From the NCBI GenBank assembly GCA_027257055.1, contig JAPVLO010000320.1, positions 682,001 to 746,000 on the forward strand: a stretch of 64,000 bases of DNA. The letters are read 5' to 3'. A program made the translations under genes and the position numbers. The notes below the pieces were generated by a model. It searched no databases. It saw nothing but the letters and a program-made list of their open reading frames with translations, and was not told where the DNA came from. This document shows positions 25,633 through 37,138 of the stretch, piece after piece; position 1 is the first letter of the stretch; each line of letters opens with the position of its first letter. The DNA comes from Cephalopachus bancanus. Taxonomy: Eukaryota; Chordata; Mammalia; Primates; Tarsiidae.

Positions 25633-26285
25633 GTCTTCCCAATTTTGTCTTGTTTCTCATCACCAACAAGACAGAGTCTGGATTCAGCAGGGCCGCAAAG
25701 TGGTAGAAAAGTGACAATGGGGTATCCTGGAAAAAGAACGAAGTGACATCACTAGCTTCAAGAAGACAAGTTTTCCAGGCCCCGTAAAGTTCAGGGCCAG
25801 GGCCCAGAGTGGTTGTGGGTTAGAGAGAGACAGGAGGGTGAGGGAGCTTTGCCAGGTCCCGAGGCCCAACCCAGGGACACCTCTTTTCTTCCTTTCCTTC
25901 CCCTGCTGCTGACTAGTCTGCTTTTGTCTTTCCATTTCATCCACATGTTTCTCAAGTCCCTCTTAACATCTGCACGTTTCCCAGTTTGACACGGCCCTCG
26001 TCAACATAATTCCCTCATACTCAGCACCAATAGTTCATGAACTCCAGCCTGAGGGAATCTTGTAGAAAGTCTTTTGTGAAAAACAATATCTGAAGAGAAA
26101 TTTCACCAAACACTATTTCATGTTGTTGGACCACAAAGCCTACCAGCAGCCAGACTCCACCAACTCCATGTTAACACTCAGAATCATGGGCAGAATGTAA
26201 ATGTGGGTGCAAAGGATTGATTATGAGTCAGGGACAGAGTTCTTCCTGCCTGACCACAAAGAGGACACACAGGAACTGACTTTCA
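25633..26285. other. Single-copy DNA
   Basis: No repeat or gene recognised. Confidence 0.4.
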
Positions 26286-26289
26286 AGGC

Positions 26290-26775
<486 letters not shown>

Positions 26776-26870
26776 GAAGAAAGGGAGGGAAGGAAGGAAG
26801 GAAGGAAGGAAGGAAGGAAGGAAGGAAGGAAGGAAGGAAGAGGGAGGGAGGAAAAAAGAAAAAAAAAATC
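26776..26870. repeat. (GGAA)n microsatellite in an Alu tail
   Basis: About 14 uninterrupted GGAA units at 26786-26840, flanked by GGGA variants and an A-rich end. Purine-only on the plus strand. Confidence 0.96.
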
Positions 26871-27435
26871 ACAAAAGGCACTAGTTTCTTGTTTGGAAAA
26901 CCAGAGAAAATAAAACCACAGTCACCAGCATTCCTACACCGTATTATCTCGGGCTTTTTCTCATAGATTTTGTCATTCACATTTGGCACATTTGGAACCA
27001 CAGCACATGCACAATTCTGTTCTGTTCCCCCAACTAGTCCCACTTGATTATAAAGCTCACCTTTCCCAAGCATCCCCTTGCCCAGGTAAAGCAGACACTT
27101 TTCTCCTCGCTGCTTCCACTATTTCCCAAACATCCTTGAATCTCACGCGGTAAAAACTGTATTAAGGAGATTACACATCAGGCTCCCCCTATAAAACGCA
27201 GCCCTTCCAGAGCAGTATGGTCATAAGCTTTGATTACTTTTCACACAGTTGGCAGAAGCAATACCAAAATGTGCACAGGGTCACACGGGCACAGCAGCAC
27301 CAGGACTGATTTGTTTTCACCACCCTTCCATTTTTTTGTGTGGTTCCCATTTTTCCTTCGACAACATATAATATCCTTCATGCATATTTAACCGATCATA
27401 AAAGTTTCTCAGAACTGCTATCGATCAACTTCAAA
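26871..27435. other. Single-copy DNA
   Basis: No repeat or gene recognised. Confidence 0.4.
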
Positions 27436-27448
27436 ATCACACAAAGGG

Positions 27449-27730
<282 letters not shown>

Positions 27731-27785
27731 AGAATCACAAGAGGGAGTCCAAGGGCATGAGACATAGGCCAACATCCTGATTTTA

Positions 27786-27914
27786 TTTTACTTATTTATT
27801 TTGAGTCAGGTACTCTGTCACCAAGACTGGAGTGCAGTGAGCGGCAAAATCATGGCTCACCGCAGCCTCGAACTCCTGGGCTGAAGAGATCCAGCCTCCT
27901 AAGTAGCTGAAATG
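27786..27914 (-). mobile_element. 5'-truncated Alu right arm
   Basis: Antisense: GAGTCAGGTACTCTGTCACC to CCTAAGTAGCTGAAATG. Target-site duplication TCCTGATTTTA at 27775-27785 and 27915-27925. Forms an inverted pair with the upstream Alu, about 55 bp apart. Confidence 0.9.
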
Positions 27915-27925
27915 TCCTGATTTTA

Positions 27926-28388
27926 AAGTAGGAAAGTGAACAGTCTTGACACCTACAAATACATAAGCCCTAACACCTACAAAGCAGTGATGATTCCCAG
28001 CAAAATTATGGAGCAAATGATTTGAGGACATTTTTTTTAAAAAAAGGTAAACATTAGGGAAAGGCAATGGTGGGTCCACAGTGACAAAGGCATGCCAAAG
28101 CCAACAGATTGTCTTTCATGGTTACCAAGTTGGTAGATCAGGTGAGATGCCAGCGATGTAATGCACCTGGATTTCAGGCAATCATCTAAAAAACCTCCAT
28201 AACTCACCCGTAGATAAGTAAGTGAAACAGTGAAGCCACTGGCACTGCTGTCTGTCTGTTTAGCCAGGTGACAACGATCCCACTGACTGTGCATCACTCC
28301 TACTTTGGGCCACCACTGGACTCTGTGCATTCCCTCCCACAGCACTTATTAAACTTGACTGAGCTACATGTCTGTCTTCCTGCTGGAC
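27926..28388. other. Single-copy DNA
   Basis: No repeat or gene recognised. Confidence 0.4.
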
Positions 28389-28452
28389 CAGGGGTCAGCA
28401 AACAATAGCCCACAGGTCAAACCCAGCCTGCCATCTATTTTTATAAAGGTTT
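28389..28452. mobile_element. hAT-Charlie MITE, left piece (MER58-like)
   Basis: Terminal CAGGGGTCAGCAAAC and ACAGGTCAAACCCAGCCTGCC, ending TTTATAAAGGTTT where an Alu is inserted. The right piece resumes at 28755. Confidence 0.85.
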
Positions 28453-28754
28453 GACCAGGGGCAGTGGCTCACGGTTATAATCCCAGCACATGGGAGGACT
28501 ACTAGAGCCCAGAAATTCAAGACCAGCCTGGGCAATAGAATGAGGCTCATCTCTACAAAAAAAATCAAAAACTTAGCTGGGTGTGGTCGCACATGCCTGT
28601 AGTCCCAGCTACTCAAGAGGCTGAGGCAGAAGGCTCACCAGAGCCCAGGAGGTCGAGGCTGCGGTGAGCCGTGATCATGCCACTGCGTTCCAGCCTAGAT
28701 GACAGAGTGAGATCCTGACTCAAAAAAAACAAAGAAAAAAGAAAAGAAAGAAAG
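28453..28754 (+). mobile_element. AluJ-like SINE inside a hAT element
   Basis: GACCAGGGGCAGTGGCTCACG to a CAAAAAAAACAAAGAAAAAAG tail. It separates two halves of one hAT MITE, with AAAGGTTT and AAAGTTTT as probable target-site copies. Confidence 0.93.
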
Positions 28755-28918
28755 AAAGTTTTATTGGAACAGGCATGCCATTTGTCTACATGTTGTCTGT
28801 GACTACTTTGGTATCACCATGGCAGAGCTGACTTGTCACAACAGGGGATGCATGGCCCGCAAAAGCTAAAAACATCTACTATCCAGACCTTTAGAGAAAA
28901 TGTTTGCCAACCTCCGTG
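28755..28918. mobile_element. hAT-Charlie MITE, right piece
   Basis: TTTTATTGGAACAGGCATGCC, CTACATGTTGTCTGTGACTAC, GGATGCATGGCCCGCAAAAGC and the closing terminus AATGTTTGCCAACCTCCGTG, the inverted match of 28389-28403. Confidence 0.85.
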
Positions 28919-28919
28919 C

Positions 28920-29030
28920 TAGCTGATTCTCTCTCTTCAGGCAGGAAGTCTGTCTTATTCCTGTGTACAGTGCCTGGCACACAAGGGGCACACAATAAAC
29001 ATCTGGTGAGTACATGCATACACTGGCGTC
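28920..29030 (+). repeat. L2 LINE 3' end
   Basis: CAGGAAGTCTGTCTTATTCC, CAGTGCCTGGCACACAAGG, CACACAATAAACATCTGGTGAG. Confidence 0.75.
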
Positions 29031-29689
29031 ATTAGTGGCTGGATGACAAGCTAGAGAAGGGTTTCTGGTGGCGTGATCCAGGGTTCGATTCTTAGTCATG
29101 CTCTGACCAGTGTCTTTTCAACGATGACTTGACTAAAGACAGACATGGGGGAGGCAGGCTTAGCAAACCCTCAGACGTCACAAAACTGGGAACTGCTAAT
29201 ACTATGGATGACAGACTCAAGATGCAAGTCACCCCGATGGCTAGCATTCTGGGCCAAAACCCAAGGTGATTGTGCAAGTGCAGGCTGGGGGCGGCTCTAA
29301 GAGTCCCGGAGTCCACAAGACCTGCCAGGCAACCATCCATGTGAAACAGAATGGGGTGCCGTCCCAACCACAAGGGCCATCGGAACCCACGGTGCCAAGA
29401 GTACATTCTCCAGTGACCTTTAAAGTAAGACACTGTCCAGTTCACAGAAAAACAGTAATACGCCCACTACACATTGCCTGATCAGGCCACAAGTGAGGAT
29501 TCAGCTCAGGACACCACACTTTTAACGTATGTATTGTTTTATTGAATTCCAATCACAAGGCGTAACAGGCACCCAATGGTTTAATACTGAAAGTCCCTAT
29601 TCCACTGACTGCTTTCGTCACTCAGACCCCAACTCAGAGGTGACCAATATGGCTTGTTTCTTCTCTACCCACCAGTCATACTGTAGTCA
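29031..29689. other. Single-copy DNA
   Basis: No repeat or gene recognised. Open frames at 29092-29481 on both strands have no domain. Confidence 0.4.
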
Positions 29690-30052
29690 TATACAAACAA
29701 ACGTCCTCTCTCTTTCTTGCACAAGTGGTAGTACATCAAATATACAGTTCCGCACCCTGCTTCTTCTCTTCATGTAAAAAACGTATCCCACAGAGTCCCT
29801 GTCCAGGACTGAAAAGGTCACCCATTTCTTTAGTGGCTGCACAGTATTCGACTACACGGAGATGCTATGCCGATAGACACGTAGGTCATTCCGGCCTTCT
29901 GTTACGGCAGTGCTGTGAGGGTGGACATAACATCTGTTTTCACATGTGCAGGCATATCTGTAGGACAAATTCCAAGAAGTGGAATTACGGGAGAAAGTGG
30001 GTGCATTTTTCATTTTGACAGATACTGTCAAATTAAATACCACCTTTCAAAC
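29690..30052. repeat. Ancient L1M-age LINE fragment
   Basis: Contains the ordered landmarks CACCCTGCTTCTTCTC, TTTCTTTAGTGGCTGCACAGTATTCGACTAC, ATATCTGTAGGACAAATTCCAAGAAGTGGAATTACGGG and GTGCATTTTTCATTTTGACAG of a common old repeat. Related to the pieces at 9525 and 13480. No coding capacity. Confidence 0.65.
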
Positions 30053-30194
30053 AGAGTAATGGACAAAACGGAGTTTTCCAAAAAAGGATAGAAATTATGT
30101 CCAGAAGGAAGAGCTAACGAAGCTCAGTGTACACCCACAGCCTCCACCAATCAGGTCGGTCCTCGCTCACTCAGCCTGTGCCGGACACACCCTC

Positions 30195-30370
30195 GGGGGC
30201 TTCATCCCACTGACTGGCACCACAACCCTGACGGATGGGCATTTTTATCCTCATTATGTAGATAAGGAAACTCAGGCTGGCGTCCTCTTGCCAAAGACCC
30301 CAGAGCCAGGATAGGGCAGAACCCAGATTCAAACCAAACCAGGCAGCTCCAATGCTTGTAGTGCCTTGTC
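30195..30370 (-). repeat. MIR SINE
   Basis: Antisense MIR: CATTATGTAGATAAGGAAACTCAGGC, then CAGAACCCAGATTCAAACC. Confidence 0.8.
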
Positions 30371-30449
30371 TCTCAACCCTCCGGCCCACCCCCTGGCCCC
30401 GCCCCTCCCCCTCCGCACTGCACCTCCCCTCCAGGCTGGGCCATGTCAC

Positions 30450-30545
30450 CAGAACGGCATTCTCAGACCTGGCTGCATCTGCGAACCACCAAGGCAGCCT
30501 CTGCACGGCCCGCTCCAGATTCTGATCTAACTGTCCAGGGGAAGG
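30450..30545. mobile_element. MER5B-type hAT MITE fragment
   Basis: CATTCTCAGACCTGGCTGCATC, CCAGATTCTGATCTAACTGTCC, GGCCCTGCCCCCGG follow the MER5B layout. Confidence 0.55.
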
Positions 30546-30609
30546 CCCTGCCCCCGGCAGGGGAACCCAATGTGCATTCAAGGCTGACTCTAATCACAGC
30601 AGATCTCCA

Positions 30610-30782
30610 GCTACCGCAGGCATCACATTCACCTAGAGTGCCTGTAAAACAGAAGTGGGGGTCCCACCCCTGAGTTTCTGAGTCAGCAGGTCTGGGGCGG
30701 GGCTAGGTAATTTGCATTTCTGAAAAGCTCCCAGGTGATGCCCGAGCTATGGGCCCAGGGACCACACTTTAACAACTACTCT
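30610..30782. mobile_element. MER5A-type hAT MITE
   Basis: CATCACATTCACCTAGAGTGC, CCCCTGAGTTTCTGAGTCAGCAGG, GTAATTTGCATTTCTGAAAAGC, CCAGGTGATGCCCGAGC, ACCACACTTTAACAACTAC. Nearly complete. Confidence 0.85.
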
Positions 30783-31059
30783 CCAGAAACAATAAGTACT
30801 ACTATTCTTGGTAATACATAGCAATTAACATTTTACAAGGTCCATTATCCCAGTGAACTTTCACTGCTCTGGACGGTCCAATGGGATAATACCCTCCGTT
30901 AAGTGAAGTGAAAACAGATACTCAAGTGTCTTATACAAGTCTGAACAAGTTATAAGTGTTACAAAACCTTCGTTTCTTCTTTTCTCTTTCTTTTTTGTGT
31001 AAACTTCTTGGGCCCGTACTCAGGTCTATCTGACATACAGTTCAATCCTCTTTCCACTA

Positions 31060-31190
31060 CACTACCACCAGACTCTAAATTCCAAGAGGGCGGGAACCTT
31101 GTCTATCTCATTTACTCTTCTTCCTCCTGAACCTGAAACACAGTTGGTGCTCAATACATGCGCTTGAATGAATGGATGAATGAACCATAG
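31060..31190 (+). repeat. L2 LINE 3' end
   Basis: CAGACTCTAAATTCCAAGAGGGCGGGAACCTTG, CAGTTGGTGCTCAATACATG, and the GAATGAATGGATGAATGAA terminal repeats. Confidence 0.85.
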
Positions 31191-31273
31191 TGTGCAAAAA
31201 CAGTGAGACATGCGTACTTAAGGAGAAAATTGTAAGGCAAGTTGAGTTTAGTTCATATTAAAGAATCTTAACA

Positions 31274-31570
31274 GGCTGGGCTCGGTGGTCCGGCCTGTCA
31301 CCCCAGCACTTTGGGAGGCCGAGGCGAGTGGATTGCCTGAGCCCGCAGGTTCGAGACCAGCCCGGGCAACTTGGCAAGACCTCATCTCTATAAATAAAAC
31401 TTAGCTGAGCGTGGTAGCACGCACCTATAGTTCCGGCTACTTGGAAGACTGAGGCAGAAGGATCTCCAGAGCCCAGCAGGTTGATGCTGGGGTGGCTGTG
31501 AGTGTGCCACTGCACTCCAGCCTGGGCGATGAAGTGAGACTCCAACTCAAAAAAAAAAAAAAAAAAAAAA
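31274..31570 (+). mobile_element. Alu SINE, lineage-specific type
   Basis: GGCTGGGCTCGGTGGTCCGGCCTG head, AACTTGGCAAGACC, CTACTTGGAAGACTGAGG, GAGACTCCAACTC with a 22-A tail. Perfect target-site duplication AATCTTAACA at 31264-31273 and 31571-31580. Confidence 0.96.
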
Positions 31571-31580
31571 AATCTTAACA

Positions 31581-32455
31581 ATTAGAATCATTCCAAAATA
31601 AAATGAACTGCCCCAATGAGTAATAAACACCCTGTCCTTGGAGAGAAATAGGCAGAGGCCAAATAGCCCTAAGACAGAAACACCACAAAGCAACCCGATA
31701 CTCCAAGACAGTGTATAGTTGACCTCCAACCCGTTAACATCTTTCGCAAAGCAAAATGTAATTATGTGTGTCCCAGTAGAGAGGACAGGCTCTATAAATC
31801 CTCCACTATTGGTCAACTCGCCTGCCAATCAATAGCTTCACTACATAAACTCACACTGATTATTGCATTTCTGAGCCTCAATTTCCCAGGACACAAAATG
31901 AAAGGGTTTGTCGATCAATCTCTTGGGGATTGTCTAACGAAGTGACTGGCAAAAAATAAACAACCAACAGATGTACCCAAGCACTTAAAATGCATACAGC
32001 ATTTGTCTCTTCCCCTCTCTGCCCTCCTGCACTGCAACCAATCCTGCATCTAATTGATATTTCCGTGAAAGTTAAACTTGAGGGAGCACCAAGGGCAAAT
32101 TCAAAACCACACTGATCCACCCTCTGAATTCCATGCCTTCTCCAGTTTAATTCCTGGTCCATCATATTTTTAGAAATTTGCTCTTCCAGCAGCCACTTTC
32201 TGGGCATCCACTGTGGGCAGAGAACCGTGCAGGACCCTCGGGAGATGCAGGAAAGACTCACACCAGCTCTGCCTTGTGGATGCAAACCTGCATCTACCAC
32301 CATCATTGTTTAAATACAGCTGTAGATTCCCCCACCTGGGTAATGTCCATTAGAATTTACCTGAGTAGAATTATGTGTATATAGATTGCCTTGGACAAGG
32401 AAAACCGTAACACAGAATAACAGATTCAGGAGTGAACCAAGATCCAGAGGAAAGT
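31581..32455. other. Repeat-poor single-copy stretch
   Basis: No repeat recognised. Minus-strand open frames of 93 and 142 codons have no recognisable domain, and the first runs into the Alu tail. Confidence 0.4.
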
Positions 32456-32461
32456 TCTTAT

Positions 32462-32600
32462 TTTTTATTTTTTTATTTTTTGTAGAGATAGGAATCTTAC
32501 TGGGTTGCCCAGGCTGGGCTCGAACTCAGGGGCTCAAGTCATCTCCTACCTCAGCCTCCCCAAGTGCTGAGGTTACAGGTTCACCCCTGCACCCAGCAAG
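32462..32600 (-). mobile_element. Free left Alu monomer (FLAM)
   Basis: T-rich start, TGTAGAGATAGGAATCTTACTGG, CAGCCTCCCCAAGTGCTGAGG, ending GCACCCAGC. Similar flanks TTCTTATTTTT and TTCTTAATTTTT are consistent with a target-site duplication. Confidence 0.85.
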
Positions 32601-32859
32601 ATTCTTAATTTTTAAGATCTGGGATACCAGGTGTCAAAGTCTTTGTCTTCATGACAGACCAGAATCCAGTGCTGTGCCCGGCCCAGCCCTCGCCTAAGTA
32701 CCATTTCACTCACACCTGAATGATACGAAGGGGTCAGCCTCTGGGTGGTTCTTGGACAATAGTTTCTATATATCACCAACACAGTGAGGTCTTCGGGTCT
32801 ATTCTGTGGAAGACTTCCATACAACCATATAAAGCCTAGAGATCTGCATGTACTTTGTT

Positions 32860-33017
32860 TTGTTTTTTGTTTGTTTTGTTTTTATTTTTATTATTTGTAG
32901 CGATGAGGTCTTGCTATGTTGTTCAGGCTGATCTCGAATTACTGGGCTTAAGCAATTCACCCACCTTGGTCTCCCAAAGTACTGGCGTTACAGGCATGAT
33001 CCACCCCACCCGGCCTT
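32860..33017 (-). mobile_element. Free left Alu monomer (FLAM)
   Basis: Long T-rich tail with TTTG units, then TGTAGCGATGAGGTCTTGC and CCACCCCACCCGGCC at the end. It forms a close inverted pair with the plus-strand Alu 40 bp downstream. Confidence 0.87.
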
Positions 33018-33056
33018 TATGTCCTTACTTTGTAGCATATTAAAAAGTATGTTTCT

Positions 33057-33345
33057 GGTCAGGCGCAGTGGCTCACACCCGTAATCCTAGCACTTTGGGA
33101 GGCCAAGGCAAGAGGATTGCTTGAGCCCAGGAGTTTGAGACCAGCTAGGCAGCATAGCAAGACCTCAACTCTACCAAGCAATCAAAAACATAACTGGGCA
33201 TGATGGTGCATGCCTGTAGTCCCAGCTACTCAGAAGGCTGAGGCAGAAGGATGCCCTGGGCCTAGGTGGTGGAGGCTGCAGAGAACAACGACCGTGCCAC
33301 CGCACCCCAGCCTGGACGACAGAGACTCTGACTCAAAAAAAAAAA
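33057..33345 (+). mobile_element. AluJ-like SINE
   Basis: GGTCAGGCGCAGTGGCTCACACC to GACTCTGACTC with 12 A. Confidence 0.93.
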
Positions 33346-33875
33346 ACGTTTCCAGACACACTACCGAAAAATGAGAACATATGCAGTGGCTATTAAAACC
33401 CTGAGAACCGCTCTGGAGGACCCTGCAAAGATGGCCAGGTGGGACCAAAGCAGAGATTCCATTAGTCAAAGAGAAGCCAACCCTTTGGCTCCGGTTAGAC
33501 AACGTAGACGACCTCTTCCAAATGCAAGAGGTCAAGAGAGAATGACTCAGAAGAGAGAAGCCAGTCAAACACTCCAACACCAGAGACGAAAAGCTGAGAC
33601 GGGTGTTTGTTGCAACGACGCAGCTCTTAAGCAGATTCTGACAGCCACATTCGGGTGCCAGTTAACAAGGTTTTTCTTCCTTAAGGAATATCAAAACCAG
33701 CCCCTGGAACAGCTCATAAGCACTCGCTGTCAAGATTCAGAACGCCTACACTAATTGGCTGAAGGCATCATTGCAAGGATAAAACATCAAGAAAGCTGAC
33801 GTTTTTATTCTTCCAGTTCCTGTGGACATACAGCTAGGGAGATTAGAGAGGAGAAACTTAGGGGTTGAAATCTTG
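33346..33875. other. Single-copy DNA
   Basis: A 127-codon plus-strand frame (33371-33754) shows no recognisable domain. No repeat recognised. Confidence 0.35.
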
Positions 33876-33879
33876 TCCC

Positions 33880-34015
33880 CAGATTCTAAGATGTTTAGGA
33901 ATCACCTGGTGTGCCTATTAAATGTGGGATCCCAGGCCCAGCCCTACAGAGGCTGACTGTAGGAACAGAGAGGACTCCATATTTCAACAAGCACCCAGGC
34001 CATTCTGAGAAACAC
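33880..34015. mobile_element. MER5A-type hAT MITE
   Basis: TAGGAATCACCTGGTGTGCC, GATCCCAGGCCCAGCCC, TTTCAACAAGCACCCAGGCC and TCTGAGAAACACTGG. Confidence 0.7.
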
Positions 34016-34024
34016 TGGCCTGGC

Positions 34025-34145
34025 CCAATAGGCTGTTTTTTATAAGTGAGAATAATGAAGCCCAAAGAGGTGAGGTGACCTGCCCAAGTACAACTTCCTC
34101 TGTCCAATGCTGGCTCCCAGAGCAGAACCAGGAAGTCAGAACAGA
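34025..34145 (-). repeat. MIR SINE
   Basis: Antisense MIR: GAAGCCCAAAGAGGTGAGGTGACCTGCCCAAG, then AGAGCAGAACCAGGAAGTC. Confidence 0.65.
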
Positions 34146-34450
34146 CGCCTCACAGTATAGCCCGAGTCATCGAAGGGCATGGCCAACCCTGGGGCTGCAG
34201 AGAGCAAGCTAGGTCCTTAAACCACCTCTCACAGATGGGAGAATCTGCAGAGGCATCCTCTAGGAGGAAGACAGGTAAGCAAAGATCAACAGCTGGACTA
34301 GGCAGCCACAGAACCTTGTCCACGCCCCAATCACACCGTTGCCTGCACCATTTCCGATGCCCCTCTGACTGTGAACACCTACAGGGTGGGGACTGGACCC
34401 GTCCATCTCTCCTTTCCATCTTCACAAACTTTTTCTTGCAAGAATGAATG
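34146..34450. other. Single-copy DNA
   Basis: No repeat or gene recognised. Confidence 0.35.
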
Positions 34451-34454
34451 CTGT

Positions 34455-34772
34455 TACCAACCTCTGCACAGAATGCCTTTCAAGAGAGGCTGGTCCCCTG
34501 CCGCGTCTCCCTCCCATCCTAGCCCCAGCTCAGGTGTCACCTCCTCCCACCAGACACAACCAGTTGTTCCCACCCTCCTCTCCCAGGGGACGCTGTGCTG
34601 CGTGTACCCTGTGTACTTGTCAGTACTTAGCACACAGCTTTGTAATCATCTTGTTTACAGACCAGCCCACCCCTCGAGGGCAAGGATCTCTGTCTTGGAA
34701 ACCTCTGCAACCAGCTTACTCGCTTGTCGTGCAGAAGTTGCTCAACAAATGTGTAGAAGACATTCAACAAGG
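34455..34772 (+). repeat. L2 LINE 3' region
   Basis: Long L2 match: CTCAGGTGTCACCTCCTCCC, GTACTTAGCACACAGCTTTGTAATCATCTTGTTTAC, CTCGAGGGCAAGGATCTCTGTCTTG, GTTGCTCAACAAATGTGTAG. The best-preserved L2 in the window. Confidence 0.88.
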
Positions 34773-35515
34773 GAAGAGAAGTGGGAAGAATGGAAGGGAA
34801 AAATCAATCTGTAATACCTCACTACAGACTCAGAACCCTACAGAGTTGCAGATATACTTTGCTGGGGGAGGGACATCCCTATGATTCCAAACTCTGCTCT
34901 TATTTGAAAAGTCAAGTCATCTTCTCTCCAAAGCCACAATGATCAGAGTTGTGCTGGCTGCACTTGGAAAGGGTCTCACCTGTCAATGCCCCACATGCCC
35001 CTCCACACACACCTGTGGTCCAACCTCAACACACATCCTTCCTCCATCTTACTCAGAGCATCTCGAGCCCTGGGACCTCCCACAGCGGCCACAGTTTGTA
35101 CCTTCAATACTGAGAAGGGGGCAGTTATCTCTGCCCACCTGGTCCTCGTTACCTCCCCCCTCCCCGGGCGTCTGTGGAGGCGGCGATCCCCACAACACTC
35201 CCCGAGGCATAGGCCAGGCAACACACCAAGAGGGACTCCAGTTGTCCAGAGCCAGAGAGGGACTTTTCAGGCTAGGATGACTTCTCTTTGAGAGGCAGGA
35301 TCCAGGCATGCACCCTCAGCCAGCTCTGCGGTACCCCCATGCTTCATAGAGGCAGCTCACAGCCAGGCACAATTGCGCCAAGCTTCCAACTCAGAGGTGC
35401 CACGTGTGTGGCTGACACCTGGACTACGTTGCCTTTGCAAAGCCCTGTGCCGCTGGCAAGGCTGGCTCCACCCTTTCCCTCTCTGTCTGCTCCCTCTGCC
35501 CACCCAGCTGCCAGC
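34773..35515. other. Single-copy DNA
   Basis: About 740 bp, C-rich on the plus strand at 34985-35180. Overlapping open frames in five frames (34939-35701) have no domain. No repeat recognised. Confidence 0.4.
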
Positions 35516-35519
35516 CAGA

Positions 35520-35630
35520 GCCCCGCTACACACGTGCAGAAACTGCCCTGGAAGGCTACGCTCCTTGCCCAAGGCCACACAGCTGGAAAACACCAGATTG
35601 AAGCTCCCAGGGCGGTAAGCAGACTCTGCT
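35520..35630 (-). repeat. MIR SINE
   Basis: Antisense MIR: CTCCTTGCCCAAGGCCACACAGCTGG, then CCAGATTGAAGCTCCCAGG. Confidence 0.7.
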
Positions 35631-35975
35631 GAGCACTCCTCATCGCTGACCACATTTCTCAGTCGTCTCAGGCACCCAGTGTGGATTTTTCTCCCTCTCA
35701 ATCAGGGCCTATCCATGTTCCAAGCCAACAGCCCTTTAAACTGTTGGAGAGTTTTTCCTGCTCGTGTTTTAGCTGCTATATAACAAACCAGATTTCCTGA
35801 TTCTTTCTTGTGTTTATTATGCTCAGGTTATTTTTTTTTCCTAATGCCCTGAGAATGATTCCCCTAGGACACATTTGGCTTATTCCAACACTTTGGACAC
35901 TAAAACCTCTTTCCCTGAGAAGCTCCCTTCAGGGGCATAACAAGGCTGGCTACAGCTGATAAGCCAGAGTGCGGT
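35631..35975. other. Single-copy DNA
   Basis: No repeat or gene recognised. Confidence 0.35.
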
Positions 35976-35977
35976 GT

Positions 35978-36192
35978 GGAGAAGCAACGTCGACTCTGAG
36001 GCAGGCAGTCTGCCATCCTGGCTCCACCACCGACCAGCTGTGTGACCCGCCACAGCCGACTTCACCTTCCTGAGCCTCAGTTTCCCCATCTGTAAAATCC
36101 AGATAATAAAACCTGACTTAAAAGGTTGCTGCAGGGATTTACGGGAATGTATGCACTATGCCTAGCACAGGGGCTGACATCGGTGACGCTCC
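35978..36192 (+). repeat. MIR SINE, near full length
   Basis: CAGCTGTGTGACCCGCCACAG, CTGAGCCTCAGTTTCCCCATCTGTAAAATCCAGATAATAAAACC, TGCCTAGCACAGGGGCTGAC. Strong MIR match. Confidence 0.9.
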
Positions 36193-36477
36193 CCGCCAAA
36201 AAACAGGAGCTAAGATGATCATTTGAACGGCTGCCAGGCACCACCAACTTGGAGGTGGGGGAAACACAATATCATTTTTTTCCCCCATGCCCTGAGATTT
36301 TGTCCCACAGGAAATACCCAGGAAGGCCTCATGCCATGAATAACTGCAGTCATGGAGGAGAAATCAGAAGTGAAGGGGGCTGCTTTGATGGCTTAGGAAG
36401 GTAAAAGAGCATGGCTACGCTCCTGGGGCTAAAACAGCCTCTCAAACATCCCAGTTCCCTCACACCCAACCCCCACA
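36193..36477. other. Single-copy DNA
   Basis: No repeat or gene recognised. Confidence 0.35.
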
Positions 36478-36479
36478 AC

Positions 36480-36590
36480 CTAGGGTGTGTTATCTAAGGC
36501 AAGTCACTAAACCTCACAGCCACGTTTCCTCTGCTGCACAACAGAGATAACCTTACCAGCAGCCCCAGCTGTCCAGGATGGCGTAAGCCA
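36480..36590 (+). repeat. MIR SINE fragment
   Basis: TAAGGCAAGTCACTAAACCTC, AACAGAGATAACCTTACCAGC. A trace of a MER5A terminus, CAGTGCTTCTCTGAGTGGGG, follows at 36590. Confidence 0.6.
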
Positions 36591-36754
36591 GTGCTTCTCT
36601 GAGTGGGGTCTACACACCACCTATAACTCAGGCCCTGGTGGGAGCCTTCCCACCCTCTGGCTCCTGCTTCTGCCTTCCTGACAGAGCCCCCATTCTGTTT
36701 GGGTACCCATCCCACCTTCAGATGGCTCGGGAAATGAGATCCCCTTCCAGTCAA

Positions 36755-37138
36755 CAGTGATTGGCTCAGGAAAGACATGTGACCAACTCTAGCCAAGAAG
36801 GGATGATGGGAAGAGTGGCTGGGGGTGCGTCCGGAAGCTTCCCAACTCCTGAGAAAGAGCACCAGCATCAACAGATGTTGTGTCCGACTGAGATGCCTGG
36901 AAATTTAGTTTATCTGCAGCCGTCTTATCCTTGGCCTGCAAAGGAAGCTACCACCAAGGACTGCAGAGAAGGGATGAGCCTGGGGCCTGTTTGACATCAC
37001 TGAGCCACTGAAACCATCAATCTCAAAGCCCTTGCCACATCTAGATTGAGAACCCCCAATGCACAGCTCCATGGGACACGATTCACGCTGCAGTTCATAT
37101 GAAACCACTCCTGTTTGACAGATAATTCATTTCCCTGT
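36755..37138 (+). mobile_element. Ancient LTR-like element, left piece
   Basis: Layout of a common old LTR-like repeat: GTGATTGGCTCAGGAAAGACATGTGACC, TGTGTCCGACTGAGATGCC, GACATCACTGAGCCACTGAAACC, GACAGATAATTCATTTCCCTG. The terminal piece CTTGGAGTTTGTTACTTGCAAC lies beyond the inserted LTR at 37580. The family name is not certain. Confidence 0.55.

Noticed and set aside
30380..30425. GC-box cluster (CCCCGCCCC) as a gene promoter
   Set aside because: A short C-rich stretch between a MIR and MER5 relics, with no CpG island, no TATA box and no downstream exon.
31547..31828. 93-codon minus-strand frame with hydrophobic stretches
   Set aside because: Ends in the poly-A tail of an Alu read as poly-Phe. 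The hydrophobic region matches no membrane protein I recognise.
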